DNA of 64,000 nucleotides from positions 1,538,373-1,602,372 of the forward strand of contig JAFKEQ010000003.1 in NCBI GenBank assembly GCA_017308575.1, in the 5' to 3' direction. This DNA comes from Afipia sp. (GTDB taxonomy: Bacteria > Pseudomonadota > Alphaproteobacteria > Rhizobiales > Xanthobacteraceae). The notes beneath the pieces are model-generated. The model was not told the DNA's origin. It worked only from the letters and a program-made list of their open reading frames with translations, and searched no databases. Positions 10,846-19,626 of the stretch are shown here, in pieces (within the stretch, counting starts at the first letter, position 1; each line of letters begins with the position of its first letter). A program made the position numbers and the translations under genes.

Positions 10846-12111
10846 TCAGACGGCGACTTCCATCGCCGGCTCGCCCTCAGGCTCGCGCTTCTCCGCATCC
10901 GGCTGCGGCGCGACTTTCGCGAGTTTGCGCCGGGAGCTTTCCAGCGACAGCGGCTGCTCCACGGCAACCTCCACGCGGTTTCGACCGCCACGCTTGGCCT
11001 GATAGAGTGCGGTATCGGCCGACGCCATCAGCACCTCGAGTTCGGTGTTCGCCGGTCCGCCGGACACACCGATGCTGACGGTGGTTTCCAATGGCGCATC
11101 GTCGATGGCAACGCCCGACGCCTCGAACGCCTCACGGACGCGTTCGGCGACCAGAACAGCCTCCTCCACCGAACAGGGCAGAAGGGCCGCGAATTCCTCG
11201 CCGCCCACCCGGCCGACAAGGTCCGTGATGCGCAACGAGCCGACGACGACATCGGCGAAAACCTTGAGCACATCGTCACCCGCGGCGTGGCCGAAACGGT
11301 CGTTGACCGACTTGAAATGATCGATGTCGAAGATCAGCACGGTGACGGGCCGGCCGGCCTTGGCTTCGCGTTCAATCATCCGCGCCGTCGCTTCGCTGAA
11401 TCCGCGGCGATTGAGAAGTCCGGTCAGCGGATCGACCGAAGCCGCGGTCTTGTGCACGCTGACCGCGCGTTCCGACACAAGCATGACGATGATGAAGACC
11501 GTTCCGACGGCATAGAGAACCAGTTCCGCGGCGAACACCACGACCCAGACCTGCTCCATCAACTGCGCATCGCGGGAGCGGAACATATCGCCCAGAATAA
11601 GCGGGAGCATCAGAACCGCGCCGTGCATCGCCGGAATAACAAGGGCGGGCCATCGCGCACGCATGGACTTGCGGCGCTCTCGCAGCAGTTCGCCCGTGGT
11701 CAGCGCCGCATAGAAAGCGACGATGCCCGCACCCAGCAGCATTTGCACTTCCGGATTGAGCGGATGGAACGCGATTGTCGCCGCAACCCACAGCAAGGGC
11801 CCCGCGAGCACAGCGAGCCAGAGCGCCCGGCGTCCATGGAAGACACGCGCCGCGTCCCACACCAGGCCGCAGGCGATGAAACCAACCACGTTCACGGCGA
11901 GCGACAGCTTCCAGCCCAGGCCGGGGCCACCGGCTGTCCACAACGCGACGGATGCCGCGCCAAGGATATACGCCGTGCCCCACCAGCCGAGCGCAGCGAT
12001 CCGCTCCTGCCGCCAGAAGAACAGCAGCATGGCGCCAAGCAGTGCCGCTGCGAGTGTCGCAGCAAGATAGAGCGTCGAAATATCGAGGGAGAGATGGGTG
12101 GTGACCGGCAT
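10846..12111 (-). CDS. Membrane-bound diguanylate cyclase (GGDEF domain)
   Basis: Makes cyclic di-GMP from two GTP at the inner face of the membrane. Six to seven hydrophobic segments fill residues 12-210, followed by a GGDEF domain with DPLTGLLNRRGF (227-238), the metal-binding FDIDHFKSVND and the active-site GGEEF (303-307). RITD (294-297), five residues before GGEEF, is an intact RxxD inhibitory I-site, so feedback by its product is expected. The acidic/proline C-terminal tail of about 40 residues is low complexity. No PAS or EAL domain is seen. The signal sensed by the membrane part is unknown. The polysaccharide locus 6 kb away could be a c-di-GMP target, but nothing here shows that. Confidence 0.93.
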   Translation of the reverse strand: MPVTTHLSLDISTLYLAATLAAALLGAMLLFFWRQERIAALGWWGTAYILGAASVALWTAGGPGLGWKLSLAVNVVGFIACGLVWDAARVFHGRRALWLAVLAGPLLWVAATIAFHPLNPEVQMLLGAGIVAFYAALTTGELLRERRKSMRARWPALVIPAMHGAVLMLPLILGDMFRSRDAQLMEQVWVVVFAAELVLYAVGTVFIIVMLVSERAVSVHKTAASVDPLTGLLNRRGFSEATARMIEREAKAGRPVTVLIFDIDHFKSVNDRFGHAAGDDVLKVFADVVVGSLRITDLVGRVGGEEFAALLPCSVEEAVLVAERVREAFEASGVAIDDAPLETTVSIGVSGGPANTELEVLMASADTALYQAKRGGRNRVEVAVEQPLSLESSRRKLAKVAPQPDAEKREPEGEPAMEVAV

Positions 12112-12255
12112 CTTCTGCAGCGCTTCAATATCGATGGAGCTGGAATAGCTCCCTCAGCCACCGGCGAGACTAGCAACGGTATCTTGGCGCTCCGTTTGCG
12201 CGCGTCACACAATTTTCAGGAAAAATCGCGGCAATTCGATTGTATCTGGAACGAC

Positions 12256-12279
12256 AAAGGGCGCCCGAAGGCGCCCTTT
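12256..12279. terminator. Terminator of the rplM-rpsI operon
   Basis: AAAGGGCGCC-CGAA-GGCGCCCTTT gives a 10-bp stem with tetraloop; TTTGTCGTT follows on the minus strand. It lies about 70 bases past the rpsI stop. Confidence 0.7.
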
Positions 12280-12316
12280 GTGCGGTCCCGTAACCGGGAC
12301 AATTTGAACGAAGCTG

Positions 12317-12368
12317 TTAGCGCTTCGAGAACTGGCAGCGAAGCGCGCCTTAGCGCTTCGAGAACTGG
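12317..12368. repeat. 19-bp direct repeat duplicating the 3' end of rpsI
   Basis: TTAGCGCTTCGAGAACTGG occurs at 12317-12335 and again, identical, at 12350-12368. The second copy is the last codons and stop of rpsI; the first lies outside the gene, 33 bases away. It looks like a small tandem duplication of the gene tail. Confidence 0.85.
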
Positions 12369-12826
12369 AAGGACCGGCGGGCCTTTGCCTTGCCGTACTT
12401 CTTGCGTTCGACGACGCGCGAGTCGCGGGTCAGGAAGCCGCCCTTCTTGAGGACGCTGCGCAGATCCGGCTCGAAGTTGGTCAGCGCCTTCGAGATGCCG
12501 TGACGCACCGCGCCGGCCTGGCCCGAAAGACCGCCGCCGGCGACCGTCGCAACGACGTCGTACTGGCCCTGACGGGCAGCGGCGACGATCGGCTGCTGGA
12601 TCAGCATGCGCAGGACGGGACGCGCGAAATAGGTTTCGACGTCGCGGGTGTTGACCACGATCTTGCCGGAGCCCGGCTTGATCCAGACGCGGGCGACAGC
12701 GTCCTTGCGCTTGCCAGTGGCGTAAGCGCGGCCCTGCTTGTCGACCTTCTTCTCGTACTTCGGACCTTCAGCCACGGCCGTCTTCAGCGACGAGAGCTGG
12801 TCGAGGGATTGCATGGTATCGGACAT
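12350..12826 (-). CDS. rpsI: 30S ribosomal protein S9
   Basis: A 158-residue S9. The conserved core runs from [15 protein letters not shown] to the basic tail [17 protein letters not shown], whose final Lys-Arg contacts P-site tRNA. The roughly 30-residue N-terminal extension ([12 protein letters not shown]...) is common in Rhizobiales. The start ATG overlaps the rplM stop by one base (TAATG), which supports translational coupling; an internal ATG four codons on is a less likely alternative. Confidence 0.97.
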   Translation of the reverse strand: MSDTMQSLDQLSSLKTAVAEGPKYEKKVDKQGRAYATGKRKDAVARVWIKPGSGKIVVNTRDVETYFARPVLRMLIQQPIVAAARQGQYDVVATVAGGGLSGQAGAVRHGISKALTNFEPDLRSVLKKGGFLTRDSRVVERKKYGKAKARRSFQFSKR

Positions 12827-13290
12827 TATGCGGCCCTCGTGTTCTTGCGGTTCAGCGATGCGACATCCAGCGTCTCGGGCTGCTGCGCTTCGTGCGGATG
12901 CTCTGCACCGGCGTAAACGCGCAAATTGCCGAGCTGCACGCGGCCCAGCGGACCACGCGGGATCATGCGCTCGACGGCCTTCTCGACCACGCGCTCCGGG
13001 AAACGGCCTTCGAGGATCGACTTCGCGGAACGTTCCTTGATGCCACCGATGAAACCGGTGTGGTTATAATAGAACTTCTGGTCGCGCTTGCGTCCGGTAA
13101 GGACGACCTGAGCGGCGTTGATGATGATGACGTTGTCACCACAATCGACGTGAGGGGTGTAGGTCGGGAGGTGCTTGCCGCGCAAACGCATGGCGACCAA
13201 GGTCGCGAGGCGACCGACGACCAGACCCTTGGCGTCGATCAGCACCCACTTCTTGTTGACCTCGGCAGGCTTTGCCGAAAACGTCTTCAT
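12826..13290 (-). CDS. rplM: 50S ribosomal protein L13
   Basis: A 154-residue L13, an early 50S assembly protein. The motifs [28 protein letters not shown] and [10 protein letters not shown] are diagnostic. It is the first gene of the rplM-rpsI operon, the universal arrangement. A candidate promoter and AT-rich upstream DNA lie beyond the start. Confidence 0.98.
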   Translation of the reverse strand: MKTFSAKPAEVNKKWVLIDAKGLVVGRLATLVAMRLRGKHLPTYTPHVDCGDNVIIINAAQVVLTGRKRDQKFYYNHTGFIGGIKERSAKSILEGRFPERVVEKAVERMIPRGPLGRVQLGNLRVYAGAEHPHEAQQPETLDVASLNRKNTRAA

Positions 13291-13341
13291 GTGAGTTGTC
13301 CGTGAAATGGCATGTCCGGCACAATCGCCGGACGTGGCGCG

Positions 13342-13370
13342 GTTCTAGATAACCGAACCGTGCGCGTCAA
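13342..13370 (-). promoter_or_regulatory. Candidate sigma-70 promoter for rplM-rpsI
   Basis: On the minus strand TTGACG (13370-13365) is separated by 17 bases from TAGAAC (13347-13342), about 50 bases before the rplM start. An AT-rich stretch (13385-13440) just upstream could act as an UP-like element. Promoter assignment is by pattern only. Confidence 0.4.
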
Positions 13371-13442
13371 TGCCGCGACACGGAAAATAATATCAATAAA
13401 ACAATAACTTATAAATATGGTGTTATAATACCTCGAAAATCA

Positions 13443-13871
13443 TCAAGTATTCGGAATGGAGTAGGTCGATGTCACATGGGCGATGGGATCGGGCGAAGTG
13501 CCTGATAACAGGCTCACTTCTCCGACAGCGAGGCGCTTTCCGAGCTTCATCAGCTTGGCGGCCGCCAGCACATCCTGGCCCGGCTCCCCTTTGCGGAGGA
13601 AATTGATGTTGAGGCTGGTGGTCATCGCCAATCCGACGGGACCGATGGCCGACAGCAGCACCACGTACATGGCGAGATCCGCCAGTCCCATGAGCGTCGG
13701 CCCGGACACGGTTCCACCCGGACGCAGCATCCGCTCGCTGTATGGCTGGCGCAGCAGGCAGGTCGCGCCGTCCGCGCTCTCGATCAGAATCTCGCCGCTG
13801 GCGAAGGCCTGCGGAAACTCCCTGTGGAGAAACGCTTCCACTTCTGCAACCGTCATTTTCGCCTTGTTCAT
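13443..13871 (-). CDS. PaaI family hotdog-fold thioesterase
   Basis: A 142-residue acyl-CoA thioesterase of the PaaI/YdiI hotdog type. The central helix region GGTVSGPTLMGLADLAMY carries the conserved G-x-D-like site (Asp of GLADLA), and TTSLNINFLRKGEPGQDVLA is the following strand pair. It probably hydrolyses small acyl- or aryl-CoA in the cytosol. It is divergent from the crotonase gene, which also acts on CoA thioesters. Confidence 0.85.
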   Translation of the reverse strand: MNKAKMTVAEVEAFLHREFPQAFASGEILIESADGATCLLRQPYSERMLRPGGTVSGPTLMGLADLAMYVVLLSAIGPVGLAMTTSLNINFLRKGEPGQDVLAAAKLMKLGKRLAVGEVSLLSGTSPDPIAHVTSTYSIPNT

Positions 13872-13985
13872 GGAAGTTATGTCCTGCCCTGCACTCGTAT
13901 GTGACGGTTTTGTATCTTATGGTGAGGACAATAACGACCCCACCAAAGTCACATTCGGCACCCTTGGCTGAACCATCGTAAACGC

Positions 13986-14813
13986 ATGACTCTGCAAGCA
14001 TCCCGCTCCCCGGTCCCACAAGCCCCCTCGCCGCTGCTGCGTGAAACCATCGGCAGCATCGCGGTGCTCACGCTCGATTCACCGGCAACCCGCAATGCCC
14101 TCTCGGACGCGATGATCGCGGCGTTGCATGCCGAACTGAACGCCATCCGCGACGACAGGATCATTCGTGCCGTCGTGATCGCGGCGAAGGGCCCTGCCTA
14201 TTCATCCGGGCACAACCTGAAAGAACTGACCGCGCGCCGCGCCGATGCCGACAAGGGCCGCGCCTATTTCGCGTCGATAATGAAGGCCTGCAGCGAGATG
14301 ATGCAGGCCATTGTCCACTTGCCGAAGCCCGTCGTCGCGGCCGTGCAAGGCGTGGCGACGGCCGCCGGATGCCAACTGGTGGCGACATGCGACCTCGCGG
14401 TCGCATCCGAGAAAGCGGTCTTCGGCACGCCGGGGATCGACATCGGTCTGTTCTGCTCGACGCCGATGGTCGCGCTGACCCGCAATGTGCCGCGCAAGCA
14501 CGCCATGCACATGCTGCTGACCGGCGACCACATCTCCGCCGAACGCGCGCGCGAACTTGGCCTCGTCAACAGCGTCGTTCCGGCAGGCACCGAGCGGGAC
14601 GCGGCCATCGAACTCGCGAAAGCCATTGCGTTGAAATCCGCTTACACGCTGAAGGTGGGCAAGGAAGCCTTTTACCGACAGGCCGAAATGACCCTCGCTG
14701 ATGCGTATACCTACGCCGCACAGGTCATGACCGAAAACATGATGGCGCGGGACGCCGAGGAAGGCATCGGCGCCTTCATCGAGAAACGCGATCCCAAATG
14801 GGAAGACCGCTAG
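13986..14813 (+). CDS. Crotonase-family protein, ECHDC3-like
   Basis: A 275-residue protein of the enoyl-CoA hydratase fold. SSGHNLKEL (73-81) and AAGCQLVATCDLAVA followed by TPGIDIGLFCSTP closely match the human ECHDC3 type rather than true hydratases. The two glutamates of rat enoyl-CoA hydratase (Glu144, Glu164) are replaced here by Gln130 and Gly150, so ordinary hydration of enoyl-CoA is unlikely. The oxyanion-hole Gly region is kept, so it may still bind CoA esters. It heads a likely operon with the CoA-binding protein 30 bases downstream. Confidence 0.88.
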   Translation: MTLQASRSPVPQAPSPLLRETIGSIAVLTLDSPATRNALSDAMIAALHAELNAIRDDRIIRAVVIAAKGPAYSSGHNLKELTARRADADKGRAYFASIMKACSEMMQAIVHLPKPVVAAVQGVATAAGCQLVATCDLAVASEKAVFGTPGIDIGLFCSTPMVALTRNVPRKHAMHMLLTGDHISAERARELGLVNSVVPAGTERDAAIELAKAIALKSAYTLKVGKEAFYRQAEMTLADAYTYAAQVMTENMMARDAEEGIGAFIEKRDPKWEDR

Positions 14814-14843
14814 CTGCGGACCAAAACAAAGCGACATACCGGA

Positions 14844-15428
14844 ATGAATCACGACAATTACGACGACAGCTATATTCGCGGGATTCTGACCGGCGTGAAA
14901 TCGATCGCAATGGTCGGCGCTTCGCCGGTCAACGTGCGGCCGAGCTATTTTGCCTTCAAATATCTCGCCGAGCGCGGCTACGACATGATCCCGATCAATC
15001 CCGGTCAGGTCGGCAAAAACCTTGTCGGCAAACCGTTCGTCGCGTCGTTGAAGGACATCGGGCGTCCGTTCGACATGCTCGACATCTTCCGCAATTCGGA
15101 TGCCGCTGCCGCCGTCGTCGATGAAGCGTTAGCCCTACCCGTGCCACCCAAAGTGATCTGGATGCAGCTCGGCGTACGCAACGATCAGGCCGCCGCGAAA
15201 GCGGAGGCGGCAGGCCTCAAGGTCGTGATGAACCGCTGCCCCAAGATCGAATACGCGCGGCTGACCTCCGAGATCCAGTGGCTCGGCGTCAATTCGCGCA
15301 CCCTTAGCTCCAAGCGCGCGCCGATCCCGACAAGCAACATGCGATTGTCATTGAATCGGAGCAGTGTGGTCGGCGGCGTCACCGCCGCGGCGGATCGCGC
15401 CGCCAAGGACAAGAACGACGTGTCCTGA
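14844..15428 (+). CDS. CoA-binding protein (YccU-like Rossmann domain)
   Basis: A 194-residue protein consisting of one CoA_binding domain: SIAMVGASPVNVRPSYFAFKY, then GYDMIPINPGQVGK, IGRPFDMLDIFRNSDA and KVIWMQLGVRNDQAA, ending with VMNRCPKIEY. It lacks the ligase domains of succinyl-CoA synthetase. The C-terminal 50 residues (LSSKRAPIPTSNMRLS...) are an extension typical of alphaproteobacterial members next to metY. Role unknown; the adjacent crotonase and metY hint at CoA or sulphur metabolism. Confidence 0.85.
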   Translation: MNHDNYDDSYIRGILTGVKSIAMVGASPVNVRPSYFAFKYLAERGYDMIPINPGQVGKNLVGKPFVASLKDIGRPFDMLDIFRNSDAAAAVVDEALALPVPPKVIWMQLGVRNDQAAAKAEAAGLKVVMNRCPKIEYARLTSEIQWLGVNSRTLSSKRAPIPTSNMRLSLNRSSVVGGVTAAADRAAKDKNDVS

Positions 15429-15585
15429 TCCCGGAGCACGGCAGAACGATTATGCTGCCGCGCCCGGCCTGACGACAGACCTATTGCCTGTTAACGCCGC
15501 CGCTTGCCGATCGCTTGACGAAGAGTATAGCTGTCAGCAGCATATTCTTCTCATGCCCGCTCGCGGCTCTGGATAAGGACATCTC

Positions 15586-16866
15586 ATGACGGACCGACTG
15601 CCCGGCTTCTCGACACTCTCCATTCACGCTGGCGCGCAGCCGGACCCGACAACGGGCGCACGCTCGACGCCGATCTATCAGACCACGTCGTTCGTCTTCA
15701 ACGACGCCGACCACGCCGCTTCGCTGTTCGGCCTGCAGGCTTTCGGCAACATCTATACCCGCCTCGGCAACCCGACGAATGCCGTCCTCGAAGAGCGCGT
15801 CGCCGCGCTCGAAGGCGGCACGGCGGCATTGACCGTGGCATCGGGGCACGCCGCGCAAGTGGTGACGTTCCACGCCCTGCTCCAGCCCGGCGATGAATTC
15901 ATCGCGGCACGCCGCCTCTACGGCGGCTCGATCAACCAGTTCAACCATTCGTTCAAGGCATTCGGCTGGAACGTGGTGTGGGCGGACACCGACGACGTCG
16001 CGAGCTTCGAGCGCGCGCTCTCGCCGAAGACGAAAGCGATCTTCATCGAGTCCATCGCCAATCCCGGCGGCACCATCACCGACATCGAAGCCATCGCCGC
16101 CATCGCGCGCAAGGCCGGCGTGCCGTTGATCGTGGACAACACGCTGGCCTCGCCCTATCTCGTCAAGCCGATCGATCACGGCGCGGACATCGTCCTGCAC
16201 TCGCTGACCAAGTTCCTCGGCGGACATGGCAACTCAATCGGCGGCATCATTGTTGATGCCGGCACGTTCGACTGGTCCAAGAGCGGCAAGTATCCGGTCC
16301 TCAGCGAACCTCGGCCCGAATATCACGGCATCAAGCTGCACGAAACTTTCGGCAATTTCGCTTTCGCCATCGCCGCGCGTGTGATCGGCCTGCGCGATCT
16401 CGGCCCGGCCCTGTCGCCCTTCAACGCCTTCATGATCCTGACCGGCATCGAAACGCTCGCCCTTCGCGTTCAGCGGCATTCCGACAACGCCAAGGCCGTC
16501 GCCGAATGGCTGTCCGCGAATCCGGCCGTGGCCTGGGTCAGCTATGCGGGCCTGCCGGGCGACCGCTACCACAACTTGGCGCGTAAATACGCGCCGAAGG
16601 GCGCCGGCGCGGTGTTCACTTTCGGCCTGAAGGGCGGATATGACGCAGGCGTCAGCCTCGTCTCGAACGTGAAGCTGTTCTCGCATCTGGCGAATGTCGG
16701 CGACACCCGCTCGCTGATCATTCATCCGGCCTCCACCACCCACAGCCAGCTCAGCGACGAGCAGAAGGCGCTGGCGGGCGCTGGCGTCGATGTGGTGCGC
16801 CTCTCGGTCGGCCTTGAAGACAAGGAAGACATCATCGCCGATCTGGATCAGGCGCTTAAGGCGTAA
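15586..16866 (+). CDS. metY: O-acetylhomoserine aminocarboxypropyltransferase (sulfhydrylase)
   Basis: A PLP enzyme of the Cys/Met metabolism family that makes homocysteine from O-acetylhomoserine and sulphide. The 426-residue product has FSTLSIHAGAQPDPTTGAR, YTRLGNPTNAVLEERVAALE, the DNTLASPYL strand and the PLP lysine Lys209 in HSLTKFLGGHG. The GGHGNSIGG element and a length over 420 favour MetY over MetZ/cystathionine synthases. No SAM-II or SAM/SAH riboswitch core was found in the 157-base leader. AAGGAC lies upstream of the ATG; a terminator follows. Confidence 0.93.
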   Translation: MTDRLPGFSTLSIHAGAQPDPTTGARSTPIYQTTSFVFNDADHAASLFGLQAFGNIYTRLGNPTNAVLEERVAALEGGTAALTVASGHAAQVVTFHALLQPGDEFIAARRLYGGSINQFNHSFKAFGWNVVWADTDDVASFERALSPKTKAIFIESIANPGGTITDIEAIAAIARKAGVPLIVDNTLASPYLVKPIDHGADIVLHSLTKFLGGHGNSIGGIIVDAGTFDWSKSGKYPVLSEPRPEYHGIKLHETFGNFAFAIAARVIGLRDLGPALSPFNAFMILTGIETLALRVQRHSDNAKAVAEWLSANPAVAWVSYAGLPGDRYHNLARKYAPKGAGAVFTFGLKGGYDAGVSLVSNVKLFSHLANVGDTRSLIIHPASTTHSQLSDEQKALAGAGVDVVRLSVGLEDKEDIIADLDQALKA

Positions 16867-16890
16867 CGCGCCTTTCCAGGCTGAAACGGG

Positions 16891-16926
16891 AAACGCGGCG
16901 CCGGGCATGGCGCCGCGTTTTTATTT
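16891..16926 (+). terminator. Terminator of metY
   Basis: AAACGCGGCGCC and GGCGCCGCGTTT form a 12-bp stem with a 6-base loop, followed by TTATTT on the plus strand. Confidence 0.85.
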
Positions 16927-17053
16927 GGTCCAGAGCAAATGGCCTGAAAAAATCCGGGTTGCTGAAAACCAGCTCCAGCAAATGATCGAGGTTACAAATC
17001 CTGCTCGTGTATTCGATACTTTTCCGACAAGCGAAAAATTAGAATAGTTCGAT

Positions 17054-18157
17054 TCAGGAGCCTTCGCCGACGACCAGGCGCAGCTTGGCCGAGGTGGTTT
17101 CCGGCAATGTCCGACCCAACCGCTCGGCCTGACACAGCACCAGCGTGAGCACGACGATCGCGACGGCCTGATGCGCCAGACCAAGATCGATCGGCACCTG
17201 ATTGAGCAGCGTCAGAATGCCGATGATCATCTGGACGAACATCATCGACGCGATCCACGCAGCGCCCGTGGTCACGGCTGCGCTGGCGCGGGAGCGGAAT
17301 GCATCGATCGCATGAAGAATGGCGACAATCACCAGCGTATAGGCGATCATGCGATGCGTGAACTGCACCGTCAGCGTGCTGTCAAAGAAGTTTCGCCACC
17401 ACGGCTGTTCGAAGAACAGACGCTCCGCCGCCGGAATGAACGCGCCATCGATCAGCGGCCAGGTGTTGAACGCACGGCCTGCGCGCAATCCCGCCACCAG
17501 CGCGCCGAAGTACAATTGCAGAAACACCAGTGCGACGAGAATTCTACTGGTCATTTTGAGGCGCGCTGAGCCGAGCGCGGGCGGCAGACGATCGAGCCGC
17601 CGCAGCGTCCATACAATCGCGGAGAAGATCACCAGCGCAAGAATGAAATGGAGCGCGAGCCGGTACTGGGAAACGGACACCCGCTCGGTCAGGCCGGAAG
17701 AGACCATCCACCACCCGACCGCGCCCTGCAGGCCACCGAGCGCGAAAATGATCCACAACCGGCGCTTGAGATCGGACGACAGATAGCCGCGCCACAGGAA
17801 CCAGAGGAATGGCAACAGGAAGACCGCACCGATCAGGCGGCCGAGCAGCCGATGGCCCCACTCCCACCAGAAGATCGTCTTGAACTCGGACAGGCTCATT
17901 CCGCGATTCATCTCGCGGTATTGCGGGATGGTCTTGTAGGCCTCGAACTGCCGCGACCATTCCGCGTCCGTCAGCGGCGGGACTGTCCCCGTGACGGGCT
18001 TCCATTCGACGATGGAAAGTCCGGATTCCGTCAGCCGCGTCGCGCCGCCCACCATCAGGGTACAGACGATCATGGCCGCGACCACGATGAGCCATGCGCG
18101 GACCTGCCGCATGCCTGCGGCGTAAGCCTGTTGGTCGGTCGAAATCGGCGTCAGCAT
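17054..18157 (-). CDS. ctaA: Heme A synthase (COX15/CtaA type 2)
   Basis: Oxidises heme O to heme A for aa3-type cytochrome oxidase, in the inner membrane. The 367-residue protein has eight hydrophobic segments and the four heme-ligand histidines of the family: His102 ([10 protein letters not shown]), His170 (ALHF), His268 (FTHRM) and His329 (LAHQ). [18 protein letters not shown] is the type 2 N-terminal signature; the CxxC-type cysteine pair of the Bacillus form is absent, as expected. It diverges from the DUF2842 gene, its usual neighbour in this family. Confidence 0.95.
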   Translation of the reverse strand: MLTPISTDQQAYAAGMRQVRAWLIVVAAMIVCTLMVGGATRLTESGLSIVEWKPVTGTVPPLTDAEWSRQFEAYKTIPQYREMNRGMSLSEFKTIFWWEWGHRLLGRLIGAVFLLPFLWFLWRGYLSSDLKRRLWIIFALGGLQGAVGWWMVSSGLTERVSVSQYRLALHFILALVIFSAIVWTLRRLDRLPPALGSARLKMTSRILVALVFLQLYFGALVAGLRAGRAFNTWPLIDGAFIPAAERLFFEQPWWRNFFDSTLTVQFTHRMIAYTLVIVAILHAIDAFRSRASAAVTTGAAWIASMMFVQMIIGILTLLNQVPIDLGLAHQAVAIVVLTLVLCQAERLGRTLPETTSAKLRLVVGEGS

Positions 18158-18254
18158 CTCGAAAAAGCAGCCTTGAATGAATTTGCGCGGTCCTTATAGT
18201 CCCCGCACTTTTCCGCGCAAGCCGCGCCGCCACGGTCACCCGCACAATCCTGTT

Positions 18255-18467
18255 ATGAAGATCCGCACGCGAAAACTTATCGGAACATTCGGGCTTCTGG
18301 GCCTCGTGGTGGTCTGGTCCCTCCTCGGCATGGCGATTGCGCAAACGCCGCTCTTGGCCTCGTCACGGCTGGCGCAGGCAATCTACTACGTGGTGGTCGG
18401 TCTTGGCTGGGTCCTGCCCGCAATGCCGCTAATCACGTGGATGCAGCGGCCCGATCCTCAGCCGTAG
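18255..18467 (+). CDS. DUF2842 small membrane protein (70 aa)
   Basis: MKIRTRKLIGTFGLLGLV is followed by two hydrophobic segments (about 8-30 and 40-62) and the ending GWVLPAMPLITWMQRP, the DUF2842 pattern. Its function is unknown. The ATG at 18255 was chosen over an upstream in-frame ATG because the family always begins at MKIRTRK. The last 10 bases overlap the end of the convergent deacetylase-like gene. Confidence 0.8.
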   Translation: MKIRTRKLIGTFGLLGLVVVWSLLGMAIAQTPLLASSRLAQAIYYVVVGLGWVLPAMPLITWMQRPDPQP

Positions 18468-19522
18468 TTGATCGCAGGTTCCACGTCCCGGCGCTTTTCC
18501 CGCCGCACCGTGAGGCCCGACAGCACCACGCGCAAGGCCCGCAGCGATGTCCGCCGGCCGTCCCACATGATCCGTGGCAGCGCCATCGGGTCCGACCGGC
18601 CGTCGCTTCGGATCACGCCGGATTTGCCAGTGACCGCGGATGAAAATCCGGCCTCCTTCGCCAGCAATATCTCGCGCGGACCGAAACTCCCTTCGCCTCC
18701 AAACGGATAGGCAAAGTGCTGGCATGTCCCGCCGAGCGCATTTTCCAGCACCGTGCGGCCCATGGTCATTTCACGCAGCACATGTGTGCCTTTCATGTGT
18801 GCGAGGTTCGGATAGTTGACCGTCGCGCTCGCAATGGTCGCCTGCGGATCGCGCGCCAGCTTTGCGAGGTCTTCCCAGCCCATGGCGATGCCGGTTGAGA
18901 CTGCGGCGAGATCGACACCGTAACGACTGCACAGGTCGGCGATGGCAACGGCCACGTCATCCGGCGCAAGCGTCATCATCCAGGCATGGAGGATACCGTA
19001 TAGCTGGCGCTTCTCCTTGAGGGTCGCTGCGAAGAAATGGTGTTCGCTACGGTTCATCACGAGGCCGATCCGGTTGTTGCGCGCCACGACCTGTTCGAGC
19101 GCGAGCCACCATGCCCTGCCGATACCATCGACAAAGCCGGTCGGAACGTAGACCGTGAACGGAACGCGATGACGCGACAGCACCGGATAGGCATGCATCA
19201 TGAAGTCGCGATAGGCGCCGTCGAACGTGAGCGAGACGAAACGCCGCGCCAGAGCCGCCTGCCCGGCACGCCCGGCCACATCACCGATCGGAAGAATATC
19301 GAAATTCCACGTCTTCAGCGCCGTGATCGCGCGGTCGAGAAACTCCGGCGAGACCTCCTGCGCACGCAGCGGCTGGAACGCATCGGCGCGCTTTGGGCGA
19401 ACGTGCTGAAATCCGAGAATGACGCCGGCGCCGCCGGTCCGGCCTTCCATGAGGCGTGCGAGGCCGCTGAAATGCGCCAATTCCAGCCCGATATTCGCCA
19501 GCAGGCCTCCCTGAAACGGCAC
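18458..19522 (-). CDS. Polysaccharide-deacetylase-fold protein, probably inactive
   Basis: A 354-residue NodB-fold protein. Family landmarks are HVRP (about 40), RRFVSLTFDGAYRDF (about 94-108), TVYVPTGFVDG, MGWEDLAKLA and HFAYPFGG (about 269). The metal-binding set is lost: the usual TFDDG is TFDG (Asp101 then Gly102), and the usual HxxxH (family form AHTVNHP) is SATVNYP, with Ala233 and Tyr237 in place of the two histidines. Hydrolysis of N-acetyl groups is therefore doubtful. The GTG at 19522 was chosen because AGGGGG lies 4 bases before it; the frame remains open upstream into the divergent gene. It is an end gene of the polysaccharide locus, comparable in position to hfsH of holdfast clusters. 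Confidence 0.82.
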   Translation of the reverse strand: MPFQGGLLANIGLELAHFSGLARLMEGRTGGAGVILGFQHVRPKRADAFQPLRAQEVSPEFLDRAITALKTWNFDILPIGDVAGRAGQAALARRFVSLTFDGAYRDFMMHAYPVLSRHRVPFTVYVPTGFVDGIGRAWWLALEQVVARNNRIGLVMNRSEHHFFAATLKEKRQLYGILHAWMMTLAPDDVAVAIADLCSRYGVDLAAVSTGIAMGWEDLAKLARDPQATIASATVNYPNLAHMKGTHVLREMTMGRTVLENALGGTCQHFAYPFGGEGSFGPREILLAKEAGFSSAVTGKSGVIRSDGRSDPMALPRIMWDGRRTSLRALRVVLSGLTVRREKRRDVEPAINYG

Positions 19523-19626
19523 TTCGCCCCCTTTTCGAAGCGCGCGGAGAGCCGGCGCTACGGTATTCTCATTACCCTTTGTTGATATTTGTTTGAATAA
19601 GGTCGGTCCACGCTCCAACTTTTGAA

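Noticed and set aside
10708..12450. 580-codon frame antisense to the diguanylate cyclase
   Set aside because: The minus strand has intact GGEEF and I-site motifs; the antisense frame is composition-driven.
15429..15585. Possible SAM-II or SAM/SAH riboswitch before metY
   Set aside because: The conserved pseudoknot bases of SAM-II (including GCTAAA) are absent, and no other SAM core was found.
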